Assembly: GCF_002741985.1 (NCBI RefSeq)
Contig: NZ_APHW01000036.1
Coordinates: forward strand, 27,765 to 91,764
Source: Vibrio rotiferianus CAIM 577 = LMG 21460
GTDB lineage: Bacteria; Pseudomonadota; Gammaproteobacteria; Enterobacterales; Vibrionaceae
DNA: 64,000 nt
Direction: 5' to 3'
Of this stretch, positions 33,496 through 45,712 are shown piece after piece. The notes under the pieces were generated by a model. That model searched no databases. It was not told where the DNA came from and saw only the letters and a list, made by a program, of their open reading frames with translations. Each line of letters begins with the position of its first letter. Position 1 is the stretch's first letter. The translations under genes were made by a program, and so were the position numbers.

Positions 33496-33818
33496 AGCTT
33501 ATCAAACAACTTAAATAATTCCTCATTGCTTAAATCTTGCGCGCTTTTCTTCGCGATCACAACAAAATCTTTGTTTGGAAGCTGATGTTGATTGTTACGA
33601 AAGCTTTCACGAGCCAAACGCTTAAAACGGTTACGACCGACAGCAGTTTTGATTTGCTTTTTCGGAACAGCTAAACCTAATCGTGGATGAGAAAGTTTGT
33701 TATTGCGAGCAATGATGGTGAAATGAGGCGAGCCAGCTCGATGAGCTTGCTGGAAGACGTTTTGATAATGCTCGGGAGTTAACAAGCGTAACTCCCGATT
33801 AAACGCGTACGTGTTCAA
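33462..33818 (-). CDS. rnpA: ribonuclease P protein component
   Basis: A 118-residue basic protein that helps the RNase P RNA mature tRNA 5' ends. The RNR motif is [14 protein letters not shown] near residues 62-75. It starts at ATG 33818, 13 bp after rpmH. Confidence 0.96.
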   Translation of the reverse strand: MNTYAFNRELRLLTPEHYQNVFQQAHRAGSPHFTIIARNNKLSHPRLGLAVPKKQIKTAVGRNRFKRLARESFRNNQHQLPNKDFVVIAKKSAQDLSNEELFKLFDKLWHRLSRPSRG

Positions 33819-33831
33819 AATAAACTAGCGA

Positions 33832-33966
33832 TTATTTTGATAGGCGCGCACGGCCTTTTGCACGACGTGCGTTGATAACTTTACGACCGTTCTTAGTTGC
33901 CATGCGAGCACGGAAGCCGTGAGTACGCTTGCGCTTTAGAACTGTAGGTTGAAAAGTGCGTTTCAT
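33832..33966 (-). CDS. rpmH: ribosomal protein bL34
   Basis: A 44-residue, strongly basic protein reading [20 protein letters not shown] at the start and ending in RLSK. It is full length for L34 and is too short for most automatic gene callers at a 60-residue cut. The rpmH-rnpA-yidD-yidC order follows. The upstream gap (33967-34209) has repeated CTTTATATA segments (34031-34058) and no gene. Confidence 0.97.
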
Positions 33967-34209
33967 GATAATTACCTTTACTGATCAGTAGTTTTAGGTT
34001 CTTGTTAAACCCGGCGTGGGCAATATGCTTTCTTTATATAAAGAAGCTCTTTATATAGAGAAGAACAACCGACGCCTCTCAACAAAGAGGCGGAATTGTA
34101 ATCACACTCACATAATGTGTCAATGACTCATGTGTATGAAATTCCGGCCGGGCGATTATACGTAGTGTGAGTAAAATCTCAAGGATCGATTGATCCTAAT
34201 GCTTGATCT

Positions 34210-34947
34210 TTACTCTATTCCCACTTGGTTAAGGAATTTTTTCAATCTAGGATCTTGTGGATTGTCGAAAATATCCTGTGGAGAACCTTGTTCAACAATG
34301 TTGCCTTCGGCCATAAAGAGCACTCTGTCAGCCACTTCTTTGGCAAATTGCATCTCATGCGTTACCACTAGCATTGTCTGGTGTTGGTTAGCTAACTTCT
34401 TCATTAATGAGAGAACTTCTCCAACCCACTCAGGATCCAGTGCAGACGTTGGCTCATCAAAAAGCAACAGTTCCGGCTGTAAGGCCATTGCACGGCCAAT
34501 ACCCACACGCTGCTGTTGACCTCCAGACAGCGCCGCTGGATAACTTTCGCCTTTATCGCCAAGACCAATGTCGTCGAGAATTTCTTGTGCACGTTTTAGT
34601 GCGTCATCTTTCTTCCAGCCACGTACGGTAATCAGGCCTTCTGCAATGTTCTGACGCGCAGTCATATGAGCAAATAGGGCATAGTTTTGAAAAACAAATC
34701 CTGTCCGGCGACGTAATGCTAATACTTCTGCTTTAGTATGCTTTTGCGTATCCACTGAGATGTCATCAATGGTGATGCGTCCCTGATCCGCTTGCTCTAA
34801 GAAGTTAACGGTACGCAGCAGTGTTGATTTACCCGTACCACTTGAACCGATAATAACGATGATCTCACCTTGTTTGATGTTGAGATCAATGCCTTTTAAA
34901 ACTTCAGTATCACCAAAGCGCTTGTGAATATTTTCTAATTTGATCAT
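34210..34947 (-). CDS. polar amino-acid ABC transporter ATPase, probably cystine
   Basis: A 245-residue ATPase with Walker [12 protein letters not shown] (residues 33-43), Q-loop, signature [15 protein letters not shown] near 140-154 and Walker [14 protein letters not shown]. GlnQ-family length. Its ATG overlaps the permease stop region (34944-34947). It is the last gene of a three-gene set that also encodes permease and binding protein. Confidence 0.93.
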   Translation of the reverse strand: MIKLENIHKRFGDTEVLKGIDLNIKQGEIIVIIGSSGTGKSTLLRTVNFLEQADQGRITIDDISVDTQKHTKAEVLALRRRTGFVFQNYALFAHMTARQNIAEGLITVRGWKKDDALKRAQEILDDIGLGDKGESYPAALSGGQQQRVGIGRAMALQPELLLFDEPTSALDPEWVGEVLSLMKKLANQHQTMLVVTHEMQFAKEVADRVLFMAEGNIVEQGSPQDIFDNPQDPRLKKFLNQVGIE

Positions 34948-35615
34948 CGTACATACGCCTTATTCAATTTCGCTTCTGCCCAAATTTGAACTCGAGTCAG
35001 AATCACCACCACACCCCAATAAATCAGTGCGACTGCAAGGAAAGCTTCAAAGAAGCGGAAGCTCGAAGAGGCTTCCATCTGCGCCTTGGCCATGATTTCT
35101 GCTACACCCAAGGTGAAGGCGAGGGAAGTCGACTTAATCATATCGATAAAGTAATTCATCAATGAAGGCAATGCGACTCGTGTGGCTTGTGGCAAGATAA
35201 TACGACGCATCGCTTGTGGTGTTGTCATGCCCACCGACAAGCTCGCTTCCATTTGACTGCGATCGATACCGATGATGGCAGCACGAATGCTCTCTGCCAT
35301 GTAAGCGGCAAAGTGTAATGTTAAACCAATTACCGCAGCAGAGAAGGCATCGATGCCGACCATGATCGGGAAGATTTGTGGTAGGCCGTAATACAACAAG
35401 AACAGCTGAACTAAAAGTGGCGTACCGCGAAAGAAGCTGATGTAAAGTTGACTTAACTGGTCGAGAACAGGCAGCTTAAATACACGAATATTAGCTAAAA
35501 TAATGGCTAAAATCAGTGAAAAGACCAATCCCCATGTGGCCATTTCCATGGTTGTGCCAAGATACTTGAGCAGTATTGGCAGCAGTTCCAACATGTAATT
35601 AAAATCAAATCCCAT
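34944..35615 (-). CDS. polar amino-acid ABC transporter permease, probably cystine
   Basis: A 223-residue HisM/GlnP-type permease with about five membrane helices. The EAA loop is [23 protein letters not shown] at about 128-150. It overlaps the ATPase gene by 4 bp. The [19 protein letters not shown] stretch is shared with TcyL-type cystine permeases. Confidence 0.92.
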   Translation of the reverse strand: MGFDFNYMLELLPILLKYLGTTMEMATWGLVFSLILAIILANIRVFKLPVLDQLSQLYISFFRGTPLLVQLFLLYYGLPQIFPIMVGIDAFSAAVIGLTLHFAAYMAESIRAAIIGIDRSQMEASLSVGMTTPQAMRRIILPQATRVALPSLMNYFIDMIKSTSLAFTLGVAEIMAKAQMEASSSFRFFEAFLAVALIYWGVVVILTRVQIWAEAKLNKAYVR

Positions 35616-35720
35616 ACGACTTACCTTGAGAAAAGAAAAGGTGGAATACGAAGTTCCACCTTGTCATTAAGTTAAAAAAGGACGCGAGATAAAACTCAGC
35701 GTCCTAAAAGAAGAGAAATG

Positions 35721-36482
35721 TTACTTAGTGATGTCGGCACCAAACCATTTCACCGAAATCTTCTCTACTGTTCCATCGGCGCGCATCTCTGCAAGTGCTT
35801 TATTCACTTCTGCCTGTAGTTTGCGACCTTTCTCGTTATCTACGAAAGGCCAAGCGTTTTGAATGGTTTCAAACGGTTCACCCGCAAGCTCTAGTGGCAG
35901 GCCCGTTTTCTTAATCAATTCTAGGGCAGACAAGCGATCCATGATGAATGCATCAGCGCGGCCAAGTGCTACGTCGTGCTCAATACCCGTATCGTAAGTC
36001 TTAATATTGATTTTGCCGTCTTTATCGTAATCGCGCAGCAGTTGCTCAAAGTTGGAGCCTAGGTTTACCGCAACAGTTTTACCGGCGAGGTCTTCTACAC
36101 CTTGAATGCTGTCATTGCCTTTACGTACCGTGATTTGTGCACCGTCTACCACATAAGGGTCTGCGAAAAGGTATTTGGCTTTGCGTGCTTCCGTCATGGT
36201 GATCTGGTTAGAGATGGTATCAATACGGCCGGTTTCTAGTAGGCCGAATAAACCAGAGAAGTTCGCTGTGACGTATTCGATCTTGTAGTCGTTGCGCTTA
36301 CCGATCTCGTCCCACATATCTACTTCAAAACCTTGTAGCTTGTCTTGCTTAACAAAGGTGAATGGGAAGTAGCGACCTGACATGCCGACTTTTACTTCCG
36401 TAGCTGCAGTGTCGACTGCTGCTTGAACGGTTGCTGCAGACAAAGCAATGGCTGCAACGGCAACCTTAATCCAGTGTTTCAT
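35721..36482 (-). CDS. periplasmic amino-acid-binding protein, probably cystine
   Basis: A 253-residue family 3 binding protein with signal peptide (about 1-21, cleavage near VQA/AVD). The stretches GMSGRYFPFTFV, ARKAKYLFADPYV and GVEDLAGKTVAVNLGSNFEQ are typical; the last resembles TcyA/TcyJ-type cystine-binding proteins. The substrate is inferred, not shown. Heads the operon that ends at 34210. Confidence 0.92.
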   Translation of the reverse strand: MKHWIKVAVAAIALSAATVQAAVDTAATEVKVGMSGRYFPFTFVKQDKLQGFEVDMWDEIGKRNDYKIEYVTANFSGLFGLLETGRIDTISNQITMTEARKAKYLFADPYVVDGAQITVRKGNDSIQGVEDLAGKTVAVNLGSNFEQLLRDYDKDGKINIKTYDTGIEHDVALGRADAFIMDRLSALELIKKTGLPLELAGEPFETIQNAWPFVDNEKGRKLQAEVNKALAEMRADGTVEKISVKWFGADITK

Positions 36483-36681
36483 AATACATCTCCATACTTT
36501 TATGGTTGGAAATACTACTGTTAGTTAGCTCAATTAAATAAATAACCAAGTGCAATAACCTAGACCTGAGAGTAATAAGATCGTATTTGGTATAGATAGT
36601 AGGCGATAAATTGGGATAAATGATGAAAAAACGATCGAAATGAACTGGATTGGCAATGAAAAAAGCACAATGAAGGAAAAT

Positions 36682-36912
36682 TCATTCACAGACTTATCAC
36701 CAATTGCTGGATCTGGTTGATTTTGCCTAAATGTGGATCGTTGTGTGGGCAATCTTGGGGCAAGATGTGTTGATCTTGCTATGTCCAGCGAAATAATTGT
36801 GAATAACTTGGATCTTATTCACTGGATCGTCGATCAATCGCTGGCGATCTTGGTTATCAACAGGTAAAATTGCCAGTCTTTTCCGATAATTCAAATACTC
36901 AGTGGGGGCACC
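36682..36912 (+). promoter_or_regulatory. dnaA promoter region with DnaA boxes and GATC sites
   Basis: A perfect DnaA box TGTGAATAA (36798-36806, reverse of TTATTCACA) is joined by near-matches at 36682-36690, 36815-36823 (TTATTCACT) and 36854-36862 (TTATCAACA). Many GATC sites lie among them. This is the layout of an autoregulated, Dam/SeqA-sensitive dnaA promoter. The stretch 36483-36681 shows nothing more that I can support. Confidence 0.75.
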
Positions 36913-38319
36913 GTGTCATCTTCGCTTTGGTTGCAATGTTTGCAGCAGCTTCAAGAAGAGCTACCAGCTACAGAATTCAGCATGTGGGTTCGTCCGTTAC
37001 AAGCGGAGCTCAATGACAATACTCTCACTCTGTTCGCGCCAAACCGCTTTGTTTTGGATTGGGTTCGCGACAAGTACCTGAACAGCATTAATCGTCTACT
37101 GCAAGAATACTGCGGTAATGACGTCCCTAGCTTGCGTTTCGAAGTGGGCAGTCGCCCTGTAGCAGCTCCAAAACCGGCACCGACACGTACGCCGGCAGAT
37201 GTGGCTGCTGAATCTTCAGCGCCTGCACAGCTGCAAGCACGCAAACCTGTACACAAAACGTGGGATGACGACGCTCAAGCTATCGCGAACATCAATCACC
37301 GCTCAAATGTGAACCCAAAACACAAGTTCAATAACTTCGTTGAAGGTAAGTCAAACCAACTGGGTTTGGCTGCTGCACGTCAGGTGTCAGATAACCCAGG
37401 CGCAGCCTACAACCCATTGTTCTTATATGGTGGTACAGGTTTGGGTAAAACCCACCTTTTGCACGCTGTGGGTAATGCGATTGTGGATAACAATCCAAAC
37501 GCAAAAGTGGTGTACATGCACTCTGAGCGTTTTGTACAAGACATGGTAAAAGCACTGCAAAATAACGCGATTGAAGAGTTCAAACGCTACTACCGCAGTG
37601 TTGATGCGCTACTTATCGATGACATTCAATTTTTTGCTAATAAAGAGCGTTCACAAGAAGAATTCTTCCATACCTTCAACGCATTGCTAGAAGGCAACCA
37701 ACAGATCATCCTAACATCTGACCGTTATCCAAAAGAGATCAGCGGTGTAGAAGATCGTCTGAAATCACGTTTTGGTTGGGGTCTAACCGTCGCGATCGAG
37801 CCGCCTGAGTTAGAAACTCGTGTGGCGATCTTGATGAAGAAAGCCGAAGACCACCAAATCCACTTAGCGGACGAAGTAGCGTTCTTTATTGCTAAGCGTC
37901 TACGCTCTAACGTTCGTGAACTGGAAGGTGCACTGAACCGCGTAATCGCAAACGCAAACTTCACTGGCCGCCCAATTACGATTGATTTTGTTCGTGAAGC
38001 GCTGCGCGATCTACTTGCTCTGCAAGAGAAGCTGGTGACGATCGACAACATTCAAAAGACCGTCGCTGAATACTACAAGATTAAAGTGGCGGATCTACTA
38101 TCTAAACGTCGCTCTCGATCGGTTGCGCGTCCTCGTCAGTTGGCGATGGCGTTGGCAAAAGAGCTGACCAACCACAGCTTGCCTGAAATTGGTGATGCAT
38201 TCGGTGGTCGTGACCACACCACGGTGCTACATGCTTGTCGCAAGATTGAGCAGCTGCGTGAAGAGAGCCACGATATTAAGGAAGATTACTCTAACTTGAT
38301 TCGCACCCTGTCCTCGTAA
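36913..38319 (+). CDS. dnaA: chromosomal replication initiator DnaA
   Basis: A 468-residue AAA+ initiator starting at GTG. Domain I at residues 1-80, a linker with Pro/Ala-rich stretch, Walker [10 protein letters not shown] at about 173-181, Walker [10 protein letters not shown], and the DNA-binding helix-turn-helix with the DnaA signature [13 protein letters not shown] near the C-terminus. It heads dnaA-dnaN-recF-gyrB. Confidence 0.98.
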   Translation: MSSSLWLQCLQQLQEELPATEFSMWVRPLQAELNDNTLTLFAPNRFVLDWVRDKYLNSINRLLQEYCGNDVPSLRFEVGSRPVAAPKPAPTRTPADVAAESSAPAQLQARKPVHKTWDDDAQAIANINHRSNVNPKHKFNNFVEGKSNQLGLAAARQVSDNPGAAYNPLFLYGGTGLGKTHLLHAVGNAIVDNNPNAKVVYMHSERFVQDMVKALQNNAIEEFKRYYRSVDALLIDDIQFFANKERSQEEFFHTFNALLEGNQQIILTSDRYPKEISGVEDRLKSRFGWGLTVAIEPPELETRVAILMKKAEDHQIHLADEVAFFIAKRLRSNVRELEGALNRVIANANFTGRPITIDFVREALRDLLALQEKLVTIDNIQKTVAEYYKIKVADLLSKRRSRSVARPRQLAMALAKELTNHSLPEIGDAFGGRDHTTVLHACRKIEQLREESHDIKEDYSNLIRTLSS

Positions 38320-38382
38320 TCGGTTAGAATGGCAGTATTCTAAGCAAATCACTAATTGAGCTGACAGCGTAAAGAGCCAAGC

Positions 38383-39483
38383 ATGAAATTTACCATTGAA
38401 CGTAGTCATTTAATCAAACCGCTACAACAGGTTTCGGGCGCTCTGGGTGGCCGACCAACCCTGCCAATTTTAGGTAACCTACTGATCAAAGTAGAAGAGA
38501 ACGTGTTATCCATGACCGCAACCGATTTGGAAGTGGAATTGGTGAGCAAAGTGACTCTAGAAGGGGATTTTGAAGCGGGCAGCATTACCGTTCCTTCTCG
38601 TAAGTTTCTCGATATCTGCCGTGGCCTACCAGACGATGCGATCATTACCTTCGTACTAGAAGGCGATCGCGTACAAGTTCGTTCAGGCCGTAGCCGTTTC
38701 TCTTTAGCTACACTACCAGCAAATGATTTTCCAAATATCGAAGATTGGCAAAGCGAAGTTGAAGTATCACTGACTCAGTCTGAGCTACGTACGCTGATTG
38801 AAAAAACGCAATTCTCGATGGCGAACCAAGACGTTCGTTACTACCTAAACGGCATGTTGTTTGAAATCGACGGTACGACGCTACGCAGCGTGGCAACCGA
38901 TGGTCACCGTATGGCAGTGTCTCAAACACAATTGGGTGCCGACTTTGCACAGAAGCAAATCATCGTGCCACGTAAAGGTGTACAAGAGTTGGTGAAACTG
39001 ATGGACGCGCCAGAACAACCTGTTGTGCTACAGATTGGCAGTTCAAATGTACGTGCAGAAGTAAATAACTTTATCTTCACATCTAAGCTTGTTGATGGTC
39101 GTTTCCCTGATTATCGCCGCGTAATGCCACAAAGTACGACCAAAACACTAGAAGCAAGCTGCGATGAATTACGCCAAGCGTTTTCTCGTGCAGCGATTCT
39201 TTCTAATGAAAAGTTCCGTGGTGTTCGTGTGAATCTTGCCGGCAGTGAAATGCGTATTACTGCAAATAACCCTGAGCAAGAAGAAGCGGAAGAAATGCTA
39301 GACGTGACCTTCGAAGGTGACGCTATTGAGATCGGCTTCAACGTAAGTTATGTGCTGGACGTACTTAACACCCTACGTTGCGATAATGTGCGTATATCGA
39401 TGTCAGATGCCAACGCCAGTGCGTTGATTGAAAATGCAGACGACGACAGTGCCATGTACGTGGTGATGCCAATCCGTCTGTAA
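38383..39483 (+). CDS. dnaN: DNA polymerase III beta sliding clamp
   Basis: A 366-residue clamp of three similar domains, beginning MKFTIERSHLIKPLQQV and ending in the C-terminal MPIRL that contacts polymerase partners. Located 63 bp after dnaA and 9 bp before recF. Confidence 0.98.
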   Translation: MKFTIERSHLIKPLQQVSGALGGRPTLPILGNLLIKVEENVLSMTATDLEVELVSKVTLEGDFEAGSITVPSRKFLDICRGLPDDAIITFVLEGDRVQVRSGRSRFSLATLPANDFPNIEDWQSEVEVSLTQSELRTLIEKTQFSMANQDVRYYLNGMLFEIDGTTLRSVATDGHRMAVSQTQLGADFAQKQIIVPRKGVQELVKLMDAPEQPVVLQIGSSNVRAEVNNFIFTSKLVDGRFPDYRRVMPQSTTKTLEASCDELRQAFSRAAILSNEKFRGVRVNLAGSEMRITANNPEQEEAEEMLDVTFEGDAIEIGFNVSYVLDVLNTLRCDNVRISMSDANASALIENADDDSAMYVVMPIRL

Positions 39484-39492
39484 GTCATCTGA

Positions 39493-43003
<3,511 letters not shown>

Positions 43004-43020
43004 ACTATTTTTCCTTTGCT

Positions 43021-43098
43021 GGATATGCTGATTTCGTTGTCGAAGGTGCTCACATACACTTGTATGCTGCGCGCCTTCTCCTAGAACTAAGCATATCC
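43021..43098. repeat. 78-bp nested imperfect palindrome after gyrB
   Basis: Outer arms GGATATGCT (43021-43029) and AGCATATCC (43090-43098) enclose GAAGGTGC (43042-43049) / GCGCCTTC (43071-43078) and inner CATACA/TGTATG (43053-43066). The RNA would fold into one long interrupted hairpin. No reading frame. A dispersed Vibrio repeat or small mobile element is a reasonable guess. Confidence 0.7.
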
Positions 43099-43140
43099 CC
43101 CTGCGGAAAAACGAATCTAAATTTCTTTTGATAGAATTTT

Positions 43141-43171
43141 AAAAGCACTGCCTTCGGGTGGTGCTTTTTTA
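43141..43171 (+). terminator. candidate terminator of the gyrB operon
   Basis: AAAAGCAC (43141-43148) pairs with GTGCTTTT (43161-43168), with CC-TTCG-GG inside and a T run after it. From 43172 to about 43470 I see no gene or clear signal. Confidence 0.75.
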
Positions 43172-43482
43172 TTGAGTGAGAGAAACCAGATAAAAGAAAC
43201 GAGAATGGGCTGCGCCCTGTGGAGACGGGGAGGCTTGGCTTTGAAACTCTACGTTTATGGGAAGAGTGGGTGTAAGTGTCGCTTTTCATTATCAGTATGT
43301 TAGGGCGTCATCCTCGAGAGGGAGGAACGACCGAGTCGGGGATCTAAAAATATTTTCACTGGATCCCTTGAAAGCCCATTTTTCGACCTTATATCTAGTT
43401 ATGAAGAGGGATGGCTAGCTTGCTCAACAAGAGAAGAACAGCGCCTCTGGAATCGCTAAACGAGATCGCTCAGGAGAGGATA

Positions 43483-43653
43483 CTCAGTTTTAGCACACAA
43501 CTTGACCCTAGATTCGACATCATGTCCCCGCACCTAAACAGTAGGTCAGAGGAATGAATCATCGGATCCCTTAGTTCGGCGTTTTCTTGCATAAATGCGC
43601 CACGTGGATGACCTTCATCTGGGCTAAGACTATTGCTTAAAAGAGGATAGATT
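43483..43653 (+). promoter_or_regulatory. candidate sigma-32 promoter and RNA-thermometer leader of ibpA
   Basis: A CTTGAC element at about 43481-43486 and a CCCCGCA element near 43507 are spaced about 19 bp, roughly like heat-shock promoters. The leader is over 100 nt long. Right before the start it has TTGCT (43633-43637), a 6-nt gap and AGGA (43644-43647). This TTGCT/AGGA pair is the core of ROSE-type thermometers, which hide the ribosome site until heated. Confidence 0.5.
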
Positions 43654-44091
43654 ATGCGTAATGTAGATTTCTCACCACTATACCGTAATGCAATTGGCTT
43701 CGACCGTCTGTTCAACCTGATGGAAGCAAGCTCTGCGAAGAACACTTCTGGCGGTTACCCTCCATACAACATCGAGCAAAAAGACGAGCACAACTACCGT
43801 ATTACTATGGCAGTCGCAGGTTTTGCTGAAGATCAGCTCGATTTGACTCAAAACGAAAACATGTTGATTGTGAAGGGCGAGCGTAAAGCAGAAGAAGGTA
43901 AAAACTACGTTTACCAAGGTATTGCGGAGCGCGATTTTGAACGTAAATTCCAACTTGCGGATTACGTAAAAGTCGTTGGTGCATCAATGGAAAACGGTCT
44001 ACTTCATATCGATTTAGTTCGTGAAATTCCAGAAGCAATGCAACCGCGTAAGATTGCTATCGGTGGCAACAACCTGATTGAAAACAGCTAG
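43654..44091 (+). CDS. ibpA: small heat-shock protein IbpA
   Basis: A 145-residue alpha-crystallin-type holdase that coats aggregating proteins. Start [20 protein letters not shown], the crystallin domain from about residue 35 to 125, and the C-terminal KIAIGG, the I-x-I/V motif needed for oligomers. There is a single ibp gene here, where E. coli has an ibpAB pair. Confidence 0.95.
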   Translation: MRNVDFSPLYRNAIGFDRLFNLMEASSAKNTSGGYPPYNIEQKDEHNYRITMAVAGFAEDQLDLTQNENMLIVKGERKAEEGKNYVYQGIAERDFERKFQLADYVKVVGASMENGLLHIDLVREIPEAMQPRKIAIGGNNLIENS

Positions 44092-44134
44092 TCAGCTAAT
44101 GACACTTCAGTTAACCACCCGGTTATAGAATGAG

Positions 44135-44163
44135 AAAGAGCGCCATATGGGCGCTCTTTTTAG
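44135..44163 (+). terminator. terminator of ibpA
   Basis: AAAGAGCGCC/GGCGCTCTTT with a short loop and a T run, about 45 bp after the stop codon. Confidence 0.9.
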
Positions 44164-44229
44164 TTTGGGACTTTCAAAGCCACTATTGCAAGGCCGCAAT
44201 TCAAAGATAAGCGGCTGAGTTCAATCGGT

Positions 44230-45483
44230 CTATTTACCTTCGCGGTAAGCCTTTTCCACTTCTTCAGCGATAATCGCAATGCCTTTTTGCATCATCTCGT
44301 CGTCTTGAACGTAGTTCATACGCAAGCATTGGTGCGCATGATCCCACTCGTCCTTCTGACCAATAAAGAAGTATTCACCCGGAACAATCAAGACCCCACG
44401 CGCTTTCAAGCGTTGGTACAGTTCCATTGTCGTAATTGGCAGTTCATCAAACCATAGCCACAAGAAGATCGCGCCTTCCGGTTTGTGAATACGAAAGCGC
44501 TCATCGGTAATCGCTTCTTGGAGCAGTTCGACCGCACGTTGCGACTTCTGCTTATAGAACGGCTTAATCACCTCTGAACTCAGTTTAAGCAGATCACCTT
44601 TACCAATGATGTGGTTTGCCAGCGCTGGACCAACACTGCCCGGAGCTAAGCTGATGATGCCGTTCATATTGGTTAACGCTTGCGTGATTTCTTCACTCGC
44701 AATCACAATGCCACAGCGCACGCCTGGTAAACCAAGTTTAGATAAGCTCATGCACAGGATGGTGTTTTCATTCCAGAACGGTTCGACATCTTCAAAAATG
44801 ATATTTGGGAACGGCAGACCGTAGGCGTTATCGATGATCAGCGGAATGTTGTTCTCACGTGCTAGCTTGTCCAGCTTACGTACTTCTTCGTCTGTCAGTA
44901 CGTTACCCGTTGGGTTGGTTGGGCGAGACGCGCAGATTGCCGCAACAGAGTCATCAACTTTTAGCTGCTCAAAATCGACGTGGTATTTAAACAGACCGTT
45001 ATCCAACAGCTCGATTTCTGGGTGGTAAGAGACAAAGATATCTTCATCAATGCCTGCATCACCATAACCGATGTACTCAGGCGCGATAGGCAGTAGCACT
45101 TTCTTGTGCGAACCGTCTGGCTGTTTACCTGCCAACAAGTTGAACAAGTAGAAAAAGCCACTTTGGCTGCCGTTAGTTAGGCTGATGTTTTTCTCGGAAA
45201 TATCCCAGCCGTAAGTTTCACGGAATAACTGAGCCAGCGCTTTAACGAACGCGTCTTTGCCCTGCGGACCATCGTAGTTGGCGAGGGCGGCGACGAGCTC
45301 CCCACTGGCGAGCATTTCCTCACTGGCTTGGCGAAAGTAATCGAGCATGGCAGGAATGGCGGCTGGGTTGCCTCCACCGAGCATGATGGCACCTGGTGTG
45401 CGCAGACCATCATTCAAATCGTCCATTAACTGCGTGATACCTGAATACTGATTAAATTTTTCACCAAACTTTGAGAACTGCAT
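44230..45483 (-). CDS. avtA: valine-pyruvate aminotransferase
   Basis: A 417-residue class I/II PLP transaminase that exchanges valine and alanine. MQFSKFGEKFNQYSGITQLMDDL at the start, the substrate loop RPTNPTGNV, and the PLP lysine in SLSKLGLPGVRCG are present. Length equals E. coli AvtA. It gives an alternative route to valine or alanine, alongside the ilv operon in this window. It is monocistronic by spacing. Confidence 0.94.
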   Translation of the reverse strand: MQFSKFGEKFNQYSGITQLMDDLNDGLRTPGAIMLGGGNPAAIPAMLDYFRQASEEMLASGELVAALANYDGPQGKDAFVKALAQLFRETYGWDISEKNISLTNGSQSGFFYLFNLLAGKQPDGSHKKVLLPIAPEYIGYGDAGIDEDIFVSYHPEIELLDNGLFKYHVDFEQLKVDDSVAAICASRPTNPTGNVLTDEEVRKLDKLARENNIPLIIDNAYGLPFPNIIFEDVEPFWNENTILCMSLSKLGLPGVRCGIVIASEEITQALTNMNGIISLAPGSVGPALANHIIGKGDLLKLSSEVIKPFYKQKSQRAVELLQEAITDERFRIHKPEGAIFLWLWFDELPITTMELYQRLKARGVLIVPGEYFFIGQKDEWDHAHQCLRMNYVQDDEMMQKGIAIIAEEVEKAYREGK

Positions 45484-45670
45484 TTGTCGTTATACCTAAT
45501 TCATTGTGATTGCTTTGTGTATGTTTGTGCCGATGTTTTATCGGCTTATCGAGTAATCCTTGACCTTACCTCAATGCGTAATTAACGCAAAGTGTGAATT
45601 AAGCCGAAAAAGAAAAAAGTGTGTCATCAGACCAGAGGTACGAGATAAAAAGGCAAAAAGAGCAATAAAA

Positions 45671-45692
45671 AAGGGAAGCTTATGCTTCCCTT
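45671..45692 (-). terminator. terminator of malS
   Basis: AAGGGAAGC/GCTTCCCTT with a TTAT loop, followed on the minus strand by a T run. It starts about 20 bp after the malS stop codon. Confidence 0.85.
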
Positions 45693-45712
45693 GCTGGTGG
45701 AGATAGTGTGGC

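Noticed and set aside
36534..36752. 72-codon minus-strand frame upstream of dnaA
   Set aside because: Covers regulatory DNA with DnaA-like boxes; no clear ribosome site and no family similarity that I recognise.
43470..43745. 91-codon minus-strand frame across the ibpA leader
   Set aside because: Antisense to the ibpA leader and start; likely a chance frame.
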